The notes below the pieces were generated by a model. That model ran no database searches, had not been told where the DNA came from, and was given only the letters and a program-made list of their open reading frames with translations. A stretch of DNA of 64,000 bases, taken from positions 2,227,501-2,291,500 of the forward strand of contig NZ_CP030104.1 of assembly GCF_003269425.1 (NCBI RefSeq), in the 5' to 3' direction. The position numbers and the translations under genes are program-made. Positions 26,386 to 34,927 of this stretch are shown here, one piece after another (the stretch's first letter is position 1; the number at the start of each line of letters is the position of its first letter). This DNA is from Flagellimonas maritima. GTDB lineage: Bacteria > Bacteroidota > Bacteroidia > Flavobacteriales > Flavobacteriaceae.

Positions 26386-27108
26386 TTACTGCATTACAAA
26401 GTTTATGGGTATTCCATAGTTGACCTTTACGGCTTTTCCTCTCTGTATGCCCGGCTTTACCGTAGGAAGCGCAGCTATGATTCGTTCTGCTTCATCCTCT
26501 AGCAATCTGTCCGGCCCCCGCTTTTTTATATTCTTTACCCTTCCTTTGGAATCGATTACGAATTGTACATAGACTCTACCGCTAATTCCCATTTCAAGAG
26601 CTGAGGGAGGGTATTTAAAGTGTTTTTTTACATGTTCCTGTACCTTTTTATTAAAACAGGCCTTGCGTTCCGCTTCAGACTCCAGACCTTCACATCCAGG
26701 GAATACAGGAACATTCTCAATAATTGCAAAGGGAACGATCTCTTCTTCTTCTATTTCCCCTACTTCTACATCATCAACGGCAACAGCATCTTCTATAAAT
26801 ACTTCTTGGCTACTTTCCGTGCTTTCGATCAAAGTTTCCTCAACATCCTCAACATCTTCTACAATTTCAATAACATCCGGTGCCGAAGGTGGTGGCGGTG
26901 GCGGTGCGGTATTTATGATTTCGGTAATGGGAACATCTTCCTTTAGTTCGTCCACTACCTCTGTCATATCCATGGCCGTGGTTTCTTTCTCGTAGGTCTT
27001 AACTTCAAAAGACTGCCATGTAACGAACAATACTGAAGTTAGGCCTATCATGAAATAGAGGCTGCTATTGCGCCCTATATCTGCATTGGGATTCTTTTTT
27101 AGTTCCAT
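26386..27108 (-). CDS. tonB: Energy transducer TonB
   Basis: A 240-residue protein with an N-terminal membrane anchor (about 16-32), a proline run TAPPPPPPSAPD (about 66-77), an acidic, valine-rich periplasmic stretch and a C-terminal TonB domain (about 150-240) with YPPSALEMGISGRVYVQF and KVNYGIPINF. It carries proton-motive energy to outer-membrane receptors. It has no linked exbB/exbD (those lie at 49.8-52.1 kb). Its promoter has the CRP/FNR dyad with a leader of about 18 nt, pointing to increased nutrient or metal uptake under oxygen limitation. Confidence 0.93.
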   Translation of the reverse strand: MELKKNPNADIGRNSSLYFMIGLTSVLFVTWQSFEVKTYEKETTAMDMTEVVDELKEDVPITEIINTAPPPPPPSAPDVIEIVEDVEDVEETLIESTESSQEVFIEDAVAVDDVEVGEIEEEEIVPFAIIENVPVFPGCEGLESEAERKACFNKKVQEHVKKHFKYPPSALEMGISGRVYVQFVIDSKGRVKNIKKRGPDRLLEDEAERIIAALPTVKPGIQRGKAVKVNYGIPINFVMQ

Positions 27109-27130
27109 GACTTTTCTTATTTAACTTAGA

Positions 27131-27173
27131 TAAAGTTAGATAGGACGACCAAAAAAAAATATGATAAAAATCA
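27131..27173 (-). promoter_or_regulatory. CRP/FNR-type class II promoter of tonB
   Basis: On the reverse strand TGATTTTTATCA (27162-27173), followed by TATTTTTT, is exactly 23 nt from TAACTTTA (27131-27138). The predicted start is near 27126. Confidence 0.73.
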
Positions 27174-27227
27174 GGTTGGTACGTTAAAATACTCATTTTA
27201 AGCACGGAACTCATCTATTAAGAATTG

Positions 27228-27926
27228 TTAGTTGTGCTGCGCAACATCCTTTTTTGTGAAATCTGTTTTGAAGATCAACGACATTCTAACGACATCATGA
27301 TCGGATTTTTGAAAATGATTTTTTAAATAACCGATATCCACTTTTATGGAAGGAGTTATGGTTTGTCCCAGCCCAACGTAAAATCTATTCTGATTGAACA
27401 GGGGTTTTTCAAGGTTTACGAAATATTCATTGAAAGTACGTAAATGAACATTTTTGTAAATAGGTGTTATGTATTGAAATCGATACCTTAACCTGTTGTT
27501 GATATGGAGGTCATCAGCATTTTTTTTCCATCGGGTCTCCAACCTAAATCGATGTGAGAATAATTTTGTCTTTAAAGCATATTCCTCATAGACCCAAAAC
27601 TGGGTAGCATTTCTAAATTCTTCTGATCCCGTGTAATTTCTAGAACTTAAGTAAGCTATACCTGTAGTTAAGGTTGATGATTTACTTAATTTATATGATA
27701 TGCCCGTTCTAATAAAAGCAAATTCATATTTTTCAAAAATTTCATGGTGCCTAAGAATGCCCACAGTTGGGATGCTCCACTTTTCATGTATTTTGTTGTC
27801 GCCATAAAGAACGACCCAGGAACCAGATCGTTCTTCGTCGTTGGATTGTCCATAAAATGTGGTTTTGGGAAGTATTGAGAACGCTATAAAAAAAAGAATA
27901 AATGGAAATCGCTTTGCGCACCCCAT
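27228..27926 (-). CDS. DUF2490 family outer-membrane protein
   Basis: A 232-residue protein with a signal peptide (FPFILFFIAFSILPKTTFYGQ) and a series of amphipathic beta strands ending in aromatic residues, such as YEFAFIRTGISYKL, HRFRLETRWKKN and NRLRYRFQYITP. It matches DUF2490, beta-barrel proteins of unknown function. The gene is monocistronic. An upstream dyad matches the regional CRP/FNR promoter with one extra base of spacing. Confidence 0.8.
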   Translation of the reverse strand: MGCAKRFPFILFFIAFSILPKTTFYGQSNDEERSGSWVVLYGDNKIHEKWSIPTVGILRHHEIFEKYEFAFIRTGISYKLSKSSTLTTGIAYLSSRNYTGSEEFRNATQFWVYEEYALKTKLFSHRFRLETRWKKNADDLHINNRLRYRFQYITPIYKNVHLRTFNEYFVNLEKPLFNQNRFYVGLGQTITPSIKVDIGYLKNHFQKSDHDVVRMSLIFKTDFTKKDVAQHN

Positions 27927-27952
27927 AACAACCAGTTTTGAATATTGGTGTA

Positions 27953-27996
27953 CAAAGTTTTGCGATTAGGTATTCTAAAAAGTATGATACTTGTCA
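27953..27996 (-). promoter_or_regulatory. CRP/FNR-type promoter of the DUF2490 gene (24-nt spacing)
   Basis: On the reverse strand TGACAAGTATCA (27985-27996), followed by TACTTTTT, is 24 nt from AAACTTTG (27953-27960), which differs from TAnnTTTG at its first base. The dyad equals the one at 23094-23105. Spacing is one longer than in the other eight sites. Confidence 0.6.
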
Positions 27997-28050
27997 GCTT
28001 TGTAATTATACTCAAAAAACAGATGTTGGAATATTTTTTAAAAAATCCTA

Positions 28051-29010
28051 CTAGACTATTTCAATCTCCCATATTAAAGCAGCTGCGCCACAAATAGCAG
28101 CTGTTTTACCATCCATGCCGGATTCCAATAATTTAACCTTTCCTTTATATACCTCTAGCAAATAATCGTTGAAATATTTTTCCAAGGGCTCTTTTATCCA
28201 CTTTCCGCTATTGGTGAGTCCGCCCATCAGAATGAAAGCTTCAGGCTGTGTGAATGCCGTAAAATTTGCCAATGCCAGCGCCATTATTTTGGCAGTATAG
28301 TCAAAAGCTTTTTGAGCAATGATGTCTCCTTCTTCTGCAGCTTTTGTAATGTCCTCCCCATGAAGATTATTGTAAGCAACGTCCTTAAATCTGCTATCCA
28401 CCATATATTTGCTCAGCATATACATTATAGTCCGTTTCAACCCCGTCGCGGAAACATAGGCCTCCAACCCTCCGCGTACTCCCAAACCTGTCAATCTGCC
28501 ATCACCAATGGTCATATCAACATGACCCAACTCTCCTGCAAAACCATCATAACCATCTATGAGCTGCCCATTGGCGACTATGCCTGCTCCAAAGCCCGTG
28601 CCCAAGGTGATAACTATAAAATCGGTCATGTTTCTACCTCTGCCAAAGAGCATTTCGCCCAATGCCGCGGCACTTGCATCGTTCATTATGCGCATGGGCA
28701 TGGGCATCCGCTCCTTTAATTTTTCAAGAATGGGAACACTGCCCTTCCATAGCAGGTTACTTGCATTTTCAATAGTTCCATTTTTGCTGGAAGCATTTGG
28801 AGCACCAATTCCACACCCCAAAACATTTACTTTTTTATCTAAACTTTTAACAAGATCGTCAGCTGTTTTTTTGATGTTGTCCAAATAATCATCAAGATTG
28901 GGGAACTCCTTGGTTCTGAAAAAAGTCTTTACGTGACATTTCCCATTTTTGTCTACCAATCCAATTTTGGTTTTGGTGCCCCCAATATCTATTCCTATTA
29001 CTATATCCAT
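28051..29010 (-). CDS. ROK-family sugar kinase (glucokinase-like)
   Basis: From Met at 29010 the 319-residue protein begins MDIVIGIDIGGTKTKIGLVD, the ATP-binding motif of ROK kinases. It contains the catalytic aspartate in RIMNDASAAALGE, the DFIVITLGTGFGAGIV loop and the ROK signature around DGFAGELGHV. The family's cysteine zinc motif is absent. The upstream Met at 29100 adds a leader with no family counterpart and is rejected. It probably phosphorylates glucose or a related hexose. It is divergent from the usp gene at 29202 and may share its regulatory dyad. Confidence 0.92.
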   Translation of the reverse strand: MDIVIGIDIGGTKTKIGLVDKNGKCHVKTFFRTKEFPNLDDYLDNIKKTADDLVKSLDKKVNVLGCGIGAPNASSKNGTIENASNLLWKGSVPILEKLKERMPMPMRIMNDASAAALGEMLFGRGRNMTDFIVITLGTGFGAGIVANGQLIDGYDGFAGELGHVDMTIGDGRLTGLGVRGGLEAYVSATGLKRTIMYMLSKYMVDSRFKDVAYNNLHGEDITKAAEEGDIIAQKAFDYTAKIMALALANFTAFTQPEAFILMGGLTNSGKWIKEPLEKYFNDYLLEVYKGKVKLLESGMDGKTAAICGAAALIWEIEIV

Positions 29011-29127
29011 TTCAATGAAGTGTTTCAATGTCGTTTTTAAAGATAATAATAATGAATGCATAATTATGGCCAATGTCCTTGGAAATAAATGATAAAACAA
29101 AGTTTAATGAACTAAAATTTCAAAACC

Positions 29128-29170
29128 TGATTTCTGTCATGTTTTAGGTCACTGTCCAGCCATAATTTTA
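29128..29170 (+). promoter_or_regulatory. CRP/FNR-type class II promoter of usp-SLC13-pckA-pfk
   Basis: The dyad TGATTTCTGTCA (29128-29139), followed by TGTTTT, is exactly 23 nt from TAATTTTA (29163-29170). The predicted start is near 29175. On the opposite strand an AAACTTTG at 29098-29105 lies 22 nt away, so the site might also activate the divergent ROK gene. Confidence 0.77.
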
Positions 29171-29201
29171 CCTAAGAATTTGATCACTAAATTTTTCAGG
29201 T

Positions 29202-29993
29202 ATGAGTATAATTAAAAAAATTTTAATCCCTTTTGATTTTTCAGAGGCCTCGGTCAATGCATTGGAATATACGGTGAGCTTTGTGGGCCCAAATAGGGCA
29301 GTGGATATTCTTGCACTATACGTAGCTTCTGTTTCAATTACAGAATCTGAGGAAGACAGGTTGCGAAACGATTTTTCCAAAGTCTTGAAATCATTCAAAA
29401 AGAAAGTAAAAAATGCTCCATCATTCATGACGGAAAAGGGCGAGATGATAAAAAAGATTCTTGATGTTCAGATGGCACAGGGATCTAATATAATAGTAAT
29501 GGGTACCATGGGCGATAAGAGTACCGATGAGGCCATAACCAATACATCCAGGCTTGCCTTGGAAGCCAATTGTCCCATGATATCCGTTCCATTTGGTTAT
29601 GAAAGCGAAGAACCCAAAGACATAGCCTTGGTCATGGGCAACGAGAAAATAGATGATAGGGAAGTATTGCGAACCCTTTTGGATATTGCTCGAACCTTTA
29701 ATTCAAGAGTTCATGTATTGACAATTTATAAAGAATCCGTCTACGCAGAAGAATCTGTTGTTGATAGCAACGAAAATCTACTCGAATATTATTTGGAACA
29801 TTTTTATGAGGAACATGCCTTTAGTAAAAATCAAGATATTGAGGAAGGGATCTTGGATTACATTACAAAAAAAAATATAGATCTTCTGGCAATATTGCCC
29901 AGGAACCATACAAAACAAAGTACCCCTTCTGAAGGGCGCTTGACAAAATTGTTGACTTTGCATTCAGAAATTCCGGTCTTGACCTTAGACTGA
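29202..29993 (+). CDS. Tandem-domain universal stress protein
   Basis: A 263-residue protein of two Usp domains. Domain 1 begins KKILIPFDFSEASVNALEYT and has GTMGDKSTDEAITNTSRLALEANCPMISVP; domain 2 starts near residue 140 with DIALVMGN and ends LLAILPRNHTKQS..PVLTLD, with a weak glycine loop. It is the first gene of a unit with the anion transporter (22 bp), pckA and pfk. It carries the regional CRP/FNR promoter with a leader of about 27 nt. Confidence 0.92.
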   Translation: MSIIKKILIPFDFSEASVNALEYTVSFVGPNRAVDILALYVASVSITESEEDRLRNDFSKVLKSFKKKVKNAPSFMTEKGEMIKKILDVQMAQGSNIIVMGTMGDKSTDEAITNTSRLALEANCPMISVPFGYESEEPKDIALVMGNEKIDDREVLRTLLDIARTFNSRVHVLTIYKESVYAEESVVDSNENLLEYYLEHFYEEHAFSKNQDIEEGILDYITKKNIDLLAILPRNHTKQSTPSEGRLTKLLTLHSEIPVLTLD

Positions 29994-30015
29994 TGTCAGT
30001 TTCAACAAAAAAACT

Positions 30016-31854
30016 ATGGTAACACTACTCGTAATACTAAGTATTACAATTATTCTTTTCGTCTGGGGAAAATTTCCACCAGATGTGGTAGCACTAATGT
30101 CAATGCTCATTCTGTACTTGACAGGTATACTCGATGTTACGGAAACCCTGAGTGGATTCAGCAATACGACAGTAATTATGATTGCCGCTCTTTTTATTAT
30201 TGGTGAAGGTCTCTCCAGAACAGGTTGGACCGCACTCGCAGGTCAGAGATTTGTAAGTTGGGCGGGCAAAAGTGTTCCAAAATTATTGGTCATAGTCACT
30301 TTGGGCGCAAGTGTGCTTTCAGGATTTGTAAGCAATACGGGAACGGTTGCTGCATTATTGCCGGTTACGGTATCGGCAGCTTGGAGCGCAGGTACGCTAC
30401 CATCAAAGCTATTGATGCCGGTAGCCTTTGGCTCAAATACAGGGGGTCTGTTGACTCTAACGGGTACGCCTCCCAACATCATCGCCAGCAATACTTTGGT
30501 CGAAAATAATCTTGAAGGATTCTCATTCTTTGAATTTGGATTGATAGGCTTGCCACTATTGATAATCGCCATCATTTATTTCAGGTATCTGGGATACCGA
30601 TTATTGCCCAAGCGGCAGACCAATGAAAGGCCTGCAGATATTGATGCGGAAATGCACAAATGGATTTCAAGCTATAGTATCGGTGACAACCTTTACAGAT
30701 TGCGCATACGTTCCATGTCGCCCCTAATTAATACCAAAATCGGTGATTGGAACTTTGAATTAGACTACCAAATAGCTGTAATGCGCTTAAAACGCAGGCA
30801 TCCAAGTCCTTTAAAGCAAAGTGTACCTCAATTTGTGGAGCTTCCCGAACCAAATACCGAGATGCGTTACCATGATATTATTACTGTAAAAGGTACACCT
30901 GAGGATGTGGATAAGTTAGTGTTGAAGTTCAGCCTAGGGATAATTCCGACCAAAGCTGAGAAAGACACATTAAAAAACGAATTGATCAACCAAGAGGTGG
31001 GTATGGCGGAAATGTTGATAACGCCAAATTCAGTTTTTGTGGGCAGGGTAATCAACTTGGGCAATTATTTGAAACGTGCGGGAGTACAGCTGTTGGCCGC
31101 TTCAAGAAACAATCGCCCGCTAGCCGGTAAGATCAAGATAGAGGCAGGTGATGGTTTCGTAATCAGGGGACCGTGGGAAAATATTGAAAATTTAAAATCA
31201 CTTTATGAAAATGTAGTGATTTCAGGTAGTCCTGAAGCTTTGTCCAAAAATGTAGCAACATTAAGTACAAGAAGTTATATAGCTATGGGAACACTTGTTT
31301 TAATGATACTGTTATTGGTATTTAAGGTATTTCCGGGTGCCATAGCTGCATTGATTTGTGCAGGAATTATGCTATTGACCCGCTGTGTGCCAATATCAAA
31401 AGCATACAAAGGCATAAGTTGGACCAGTGTTGTAATGATTGCCGCGATGATACCTATGGGTACCGCTTTGCAGAAAACCGGGGTGGCCGAGATGGCTGCC
31501 AATGGATTGGTAGATATTTTGGGAAGCATACACCCGACCGCGCTTTTGGCAGGCATTTTTCTGCTGACAACTGCATTTAGCCAAACAATAAACAATTCAG
31601 CTACGGCAGTATTGATGGCTCCGATAGCTTTATTGGCTGCAACATCCTTGGGTGTTTCGCCAAAGCCATATTTGATAACAGTGGCCATAAGTGCATCAAC
31701 GGCATTTTTGACCCCTGTGGGCACGACCACCAACGCCATGGTTTTATCCGCTGGCGGTTATACATTTTTAGATTACGTAAGAGTCGGTGGGCCACTATTA
31801 CTATTGTTTTTTATTGCTACAATAGTACTGGTGCCATTGATTTGGAGCTTTTAG
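30016..31854 (+). CDS. SLC13/DASS-type anion transporter with cytoplasmic TrkA-C (RCK-C) domains
   Basis: A 612-residue transporter with two blocks of membrane helices (about 1-200 and 410-612) separated by two TrkA-C-like regulatory domains (about 210-400). Motifs are GFSNTTVIMIAALFIIGEG, NTGGLLTLTGTPPNIIASN and, in the second half, FSQTINNSATAVLMAPIA and FLTPVGTTTNAMV, the paired Ser-Asn-Thr-type hairpin signatures of the DASS family. It probably takes up or exports dicarboxylates or sulfate with sodium; the sequence does not decide between them. Its place before PEPCK favours a C4-dicarboxylate. Confidence 0.9.
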   Translation: MVTLLVILSITIILFVWGKFPPDVVALMSMLILYLTGILDVTETLSGFSNTTVIMIAALFIIGEGLSRTGWTALAGQRFVSWAGKSVPKLLVIVTLGASVLSGFVSNTGTVAALLPVTVSAAWSAGTLPSKLLMPVAFGSNTGGLLTLTGTPPNIIASNTLVENNLEGFSFFEFGLIGLPLLIIAIIYFRYLGYRLLPKRQTNERPADIDAEMHKWISSYSIGDNLYRLRIRSMSPLINTKIGDWNFELDYQIAVMRLKRRHPSPLKQSVPQFVELPEPNTEMRYHDIITVKGTPEDVDKLVLKFSLGIIPTKAEKDTLKNELINQEVGMAEMLITPNSVFVGRVINLGNYLKRAGVQLLAASRNNRPLAGKIKIEAGDGFVIRGPWENIENLKSLYENVVISGSPEALSKNVATLSTRSYIAMGTLVLMILLLVFKVFPGAIAALICAGIMLLTRCVPISKAYKGISWTSVVMIAAMIPMGTALQKTGVAEMAANGLVDILGSIHPTALLAGIFLLTTAFSQTINNSATAVLMAPIALLAATSLGVSPKPYLITVAISASTAFLTPVGTTTNAMVLSAGGYTFLDYVRVGGPLLLLFFIATIVLVPLIWSF

Positions 31855-31878
31855 AACAATTTATTAAAATCAATATTT

Positions 31879-33507
31879 ATGAACGAAACTATGGAACACC
31901 GAAAAGATTTAGAGAAATACGGTATCAAGTCAGATACGGTACATTGGAATTTGGATGCCGAAACCTTACAGCGTATTACCGTTGAAAAAGGAATGGGTGT
32001 TGAAACTGAAAATGGAACACTGTCCATAAACACGGGTAAATTTACGGGACGCTCACCCAAAGATCGTTTTTTGGTAAAAGATGATTATACAAAAGATAGA
32101 ATATGGTGGGGCAGGATCAACAAACCCATCTCTCCTGAGAATTTTGACAAGCTTTATGATGAAGTAGCCAAATATTTATCGAACAAAGAGATTTATGCTA
32201 GGGATGCCGCCGTTTGTGCCCATCCAGATTATACCATGAACGTTCGCACGGTTACCGAGTTTCCGTGGTCCAACTATTTTATCAAGAATATGTTCTTGAG
32301 ACTTTCTGAGGAAGAATTAAAAGATTTTGACGAGGAATGGTTGGTGCTGTGCGCTCCTGGCTACGAAGCTCCAAACCCTGAAGATTTTGGAATTATTGCA
32401 GGAAATTTTTCCATCCTCAACTTTACCCGTAAGGTTGCCTTGGTCGGCGGGTCAGAATATCCAGGAGAGATGAAGAAAGGAATTTTTTCCGCATTGAACC
32501 TCATACTCCCCGTAGACAAAAACGTTTTGCCGATGCACTGTTCTGCCAATGTTGGTGAAGATGGGGATACAGCAATTTTCTTTGGACTGTCAGGTACTGG
32601 TAAAACTACTTTGTCCGCAGATCCGGACAGAAAATTGATCGGTGACGATGAGCATGGCTGGACTGCTGAAAATATCATCTTTAATTTTGAAGGAGGTTGC
32701 TACGCAAAGGTCATCGACCTTACCGAAGAAAAAGAGCCGGACATTTATAGGGCGATCAGACCGGGGGCATTATTGGAAAATGTGGTTTTTAAGGAAGGAA
32801 CTAAAGAAGTGGATTATTTTGATAGTTCTATAACCCAAAATACCAGGGTAAGCTATCCCATAGACCACATTGATAATATTCAAACACCTTCCTATGCATC
32901 GAATCCGAAAAATATCTTTTTCTTAACATGTGATGCCTTTGGAGTTCTGCCTCCAGTGTCTAAATTAACGCCAGGTCAAGCTGCATATCACTTTATCTCT
33001 GGATATACTGCCAAGGTTGCCGGTACAGAAGCTGGAATAAATGAGCCCGTACCCTCTTTTTCAGCATGTTTTGGAGAGCCTTTTATGCCGTTGCACCCTA
33101 CCGTCTATGCTGAGATGTTAAGCAAAAAAATGCAAGATGCAGGAGTTAATGTATGGTTGATCAATACAGGATGGAGCGGAGGCCCTTACGGAGTGGGATC
33201 AAGAATAAAGTTGAAATACACAAGAGCAATGATATCTGCAGCTTTGGAAGGTAAATTGGAAGATGTTGATTTTGATGCACATCCAGTGTTTGGATTGTAT
33301 ATGCCTAAATATTGCCCTGGTGTCCCAACAGAAATATTGGATCCAATGAATACTTGGTTGCAAAAAGGGGCATATGTTAGCAAAGCCATTCAATTGGCGC
33401 ATTCATTTCACATCAACTTTGATAAATTTGCAAGCGAAGCTTCTGAGGAAATCCTAAACGGAGGGCCACTGATTGATTCGCACCATAGTTTGGACGAACA
33501 TTTTTAA
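31879..33507 (+). CDS. pckA: Phosphoenolpyruvate carboxykinase (ATP)
   Basis: A 542-residue enzyme of the ATP-dependent family. It has the substrate region TGRSPKDRFLV near the N-terminus, the P-loop GLSGTGKTTLSAD (about 234-246), the metal/kinase-2 motif GDDEHGW, and the R-binding segment NTRVSYPIDHI. It interconverts oxaloacetate plus ATP with PEP, CO2 and ADP. In Bacteroidota it can run in the carboxylating direction during fumarate/succinate fermentation. The gene lies 24 bp after the transporter and 13 bp before pfk, in the unit with the CRP/FNR promoter. Confidence 0.97.
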   Translation: MNETMEHRKDLEKYGIKSDTVHWNLDAETLQRITVEKGMGVETENGTLSINTGKFTGRSPKDRFLVKDDYTKDRIWWGRINKPISPENFDKLYDEVAKYLSNKEIYARDAAVCAHPDYTMNVRTVTEFPWSNYFIKNMFLRLSEEELKDFDEEWLVLCAPGYEAPNPEDFGIIAGNFSILNFTRKVALVGGSEYPGEMKKGIFSALNLILPVDKNVLPMHCSANVGEDGDTAIFFGLSGTGKTTLSADPDRKLIGDDEHGWTAENIIFNFEGGCYAKVIDLTEEKEPDIYRAIRPGALLENVVFKEGTKEVDYFDSSITQNTRVSYPIDHIDNIQTPSYASNPKNIFFLTCDAFGVLPPVSKLTPGQAAYHFISGYTAKVAGTEAGINEPVPSFSACFGEPFMPLHPTVYAEMLSKKMQDAGVNVWLINTGWSGGPYGVGSRIKLKYTRAMISAALEGKLEDVDFDAHPVFGLYMPKYCPGVPTEILDPMNTWLQKGAYVSKAIQLAHSFHINFDKFASEASEEILNGGPLIDSHHSLDEHF

Positions 33508-33520
33508 TTAATACAAAAAC

Positions 33521-34837
33521 GTGAATAGAAACGTCAAGTTCCAGATAGAAAGTCTAGGTACTCCAGAATTTAAATCTCCCCTACAGTTAAGCACTGTAAG
33601 GGGAGATAATATTTTTAGTTTTATAAAAGAGAAAGATAAACTGGTTTTTGACTTATCGGTCGAGAATTACAACCATTGCCTTTCAACAGGAGAGACACCG
33701 CAATGTCTTGAGAAGGCAGGGCCGCGTCAAGACGTATTTTTTGACCCAGGGAAGACCACGGCAGCCATAGTTACTTGTGGGGGTCTGTGTCCTGGTATCA
33801 ATAATGTGATAAGAGGTGTGGTCATGGCACTCCACTACTTTTATGGAATAAAAAGAGTAATAGGCATTCCATACGGTTATGAAGGCCTGAACCCGGATAT
33901 TGGTCATGGGTTTATTGAACTGAGTCCAGAAAAAGTTAAGGATATCCATCAATTTGGAGGAACTTTTCTTGGCTCGTCAAGAGGAGGTCAAGACGTTTCT
34001 AAAATGGTGGACACTCTCGTTAACAACAAAATAGACATGTTGTTTGCCATTGGCGGGGACGGTACTTTAAAAGGTGTTAACGCAATTGGAGAGGAAATCA
34101 ATAGAAGAAATGAAAAAATCAGCGTGGTCGGGATTCCAAAAACAATTGACAATGACATTGATTTAATCGACGAATCTTTCGGTTTTGAAACTGCTTTTGA
34201 TGTAGCCAGCCCTATTTTGAGGGATGCCCACAATGAAGCAGCGGGAGCTTATAATGGAATTTCCATAGTAAAGCTCATGGGGAGGGACAGTGGATTTATA
34301 GCTGCCTCCGCAGCTCTGGCAATGCCAGTAGTCAATTTTGTTCTGATTCCTGAAATGGATTTTCAACTGGAAGGTGAAAATGGCTTTTTAGAAGTCTTGA
34401 GACGTAGACTGGATCGAAAGAAACATGCTGTAATTGTTGTGGCAGAAGGTGCAGGCCAACATCTGTTCAAAAATAAAAATGTAATCAAAGATGCTTCAGG
34501 AAACATAAAACACGATGATATAGGCTTATTTTTAAAGCATAAGATAGAGGAACACTTTGACGATTTTCCAGTGACCATAAAATATATCGACCCTAGTTAT
34601 ATCATCAGGAGCGCTCCAGCAAACTCCAGTGACAGTGTATATTGTAGTAGATTGGCATACCACGCCGTACATGGGGCAATGGCGGGCAAGACCAAATTTG
34701 TGGTGAGCACTGTAAATAATAGGTTCGTATATGCGCCAATAGTGGAAGTAACAAAAAAACGAAAGAAAATAGATTTGGAAAGTGAGTTTTGGTTTTCGGT
34801 ACTTCAGAGTACGGGCCAACCATTTTCAATAAAATAA
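33521..34837 (+). CDS. pfkA: 6-phosphofructokinase (long, plant/TP0108-like group)
   Basis: A 438-residue phosphofructokinase with a GTG start. It has GGLCPGINNVIRGVV near the ATP site, the segment GGTFLGSSRGG, the donor-site motif GGDGTLKGVNAIGEE (Gly after Asp favours ATP over pyrophosphate), the catalytic PKTIDNDIDL and the hexose-site GRDSGFIAASAALA. Lys in PKTIDND is shared with the PPi/plant-like clade, so donor choice is best called probable ATP. It follows pckA by 13 bp. Opposite-direction carbon enzymes in one unit suggest a fermentative flow from sugar to PEP to oxaloacetate. Confidence 0.93.
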   Translation: MNRNVKFQIESLGTPEFKSPLQLSTVRGDNIFSFIKEKDKLVFDLSVENYNHCLSTGETPQCLEKAGPRQDVFFDPGKTTAAIVTCGGLCPGINNVIRGVVMALHYFYGIKRVIGIPYGYEGLNPDIGHGFIELSPEKVKDIHQFGGTFLGSSRGGQDVSKMVDTLVNNKIDMLFAIGGDGTLKGVNAIGEEINRRNEKISVVGIPKTIDNDIDLIDESFGFETAFDVASPILRDAHNEAAGAYNGISIVKLMGRDSGFIAASAALAMPVVNFVLIPEMDFQLEGENGFLEVLRRRLDRKKHAVIVVAEGAGQHLFKNKNVIKDASGNIKHDDIGLFLKHKIEEHFDDFPVTIKYIDPSYIIRSAPANSSDSVYCSRLAYHAVHGAMAGKTKFVVSTVNNRFVYAPIVEVTKKRKKIDLESEFWFSVLQSTGQPFSIK

Positions 34838-34859
34838 TAGCGTTTCCATTTTTAGATAC

Positions 34860-34902
34860 TGACAGATGTCATGTTTTTACATATGACAAGTTTTTAGCTT
34901 TG
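34860..34902 (+). promoter_or_regulatory. CRP/FNR-type class II promoter of the hibernation-factor gene
   Basis: The dyad TGACAGATGTCA (34860-34871), followed by TGTTTTT, is exactly 23 nt from the perfect -7 element TAGCTTTG (34895-34902). The predicted start is near 34907, with a 21-nt leader. This is the cleanest example in the window. Confidence 0.83.
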
Positions 34903-34927
34903 ATATGCATCAAAAAAATAACTTGTT

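Noticed and set aside
26620..26995. Open frames opposite tonB
   Set aside because: They are Ser/Thr- or Phe/Asn-rich complements of the repetitive Glu/Val/Asp region of tonB, with no domain.
29011..29100. N-terminal extension of the ROK kinase
   Set aside because: The conserved ROK N-terminus starts directly at Met 29010, and the extra 30 residues have no counterpart.
29991..30005. CTGATGTCAG just before the transporter gene
   Set aside because: It resembles the dyad by eye but has TGA and TCA only one base apart, not six. It is within the operon rather than at a start.
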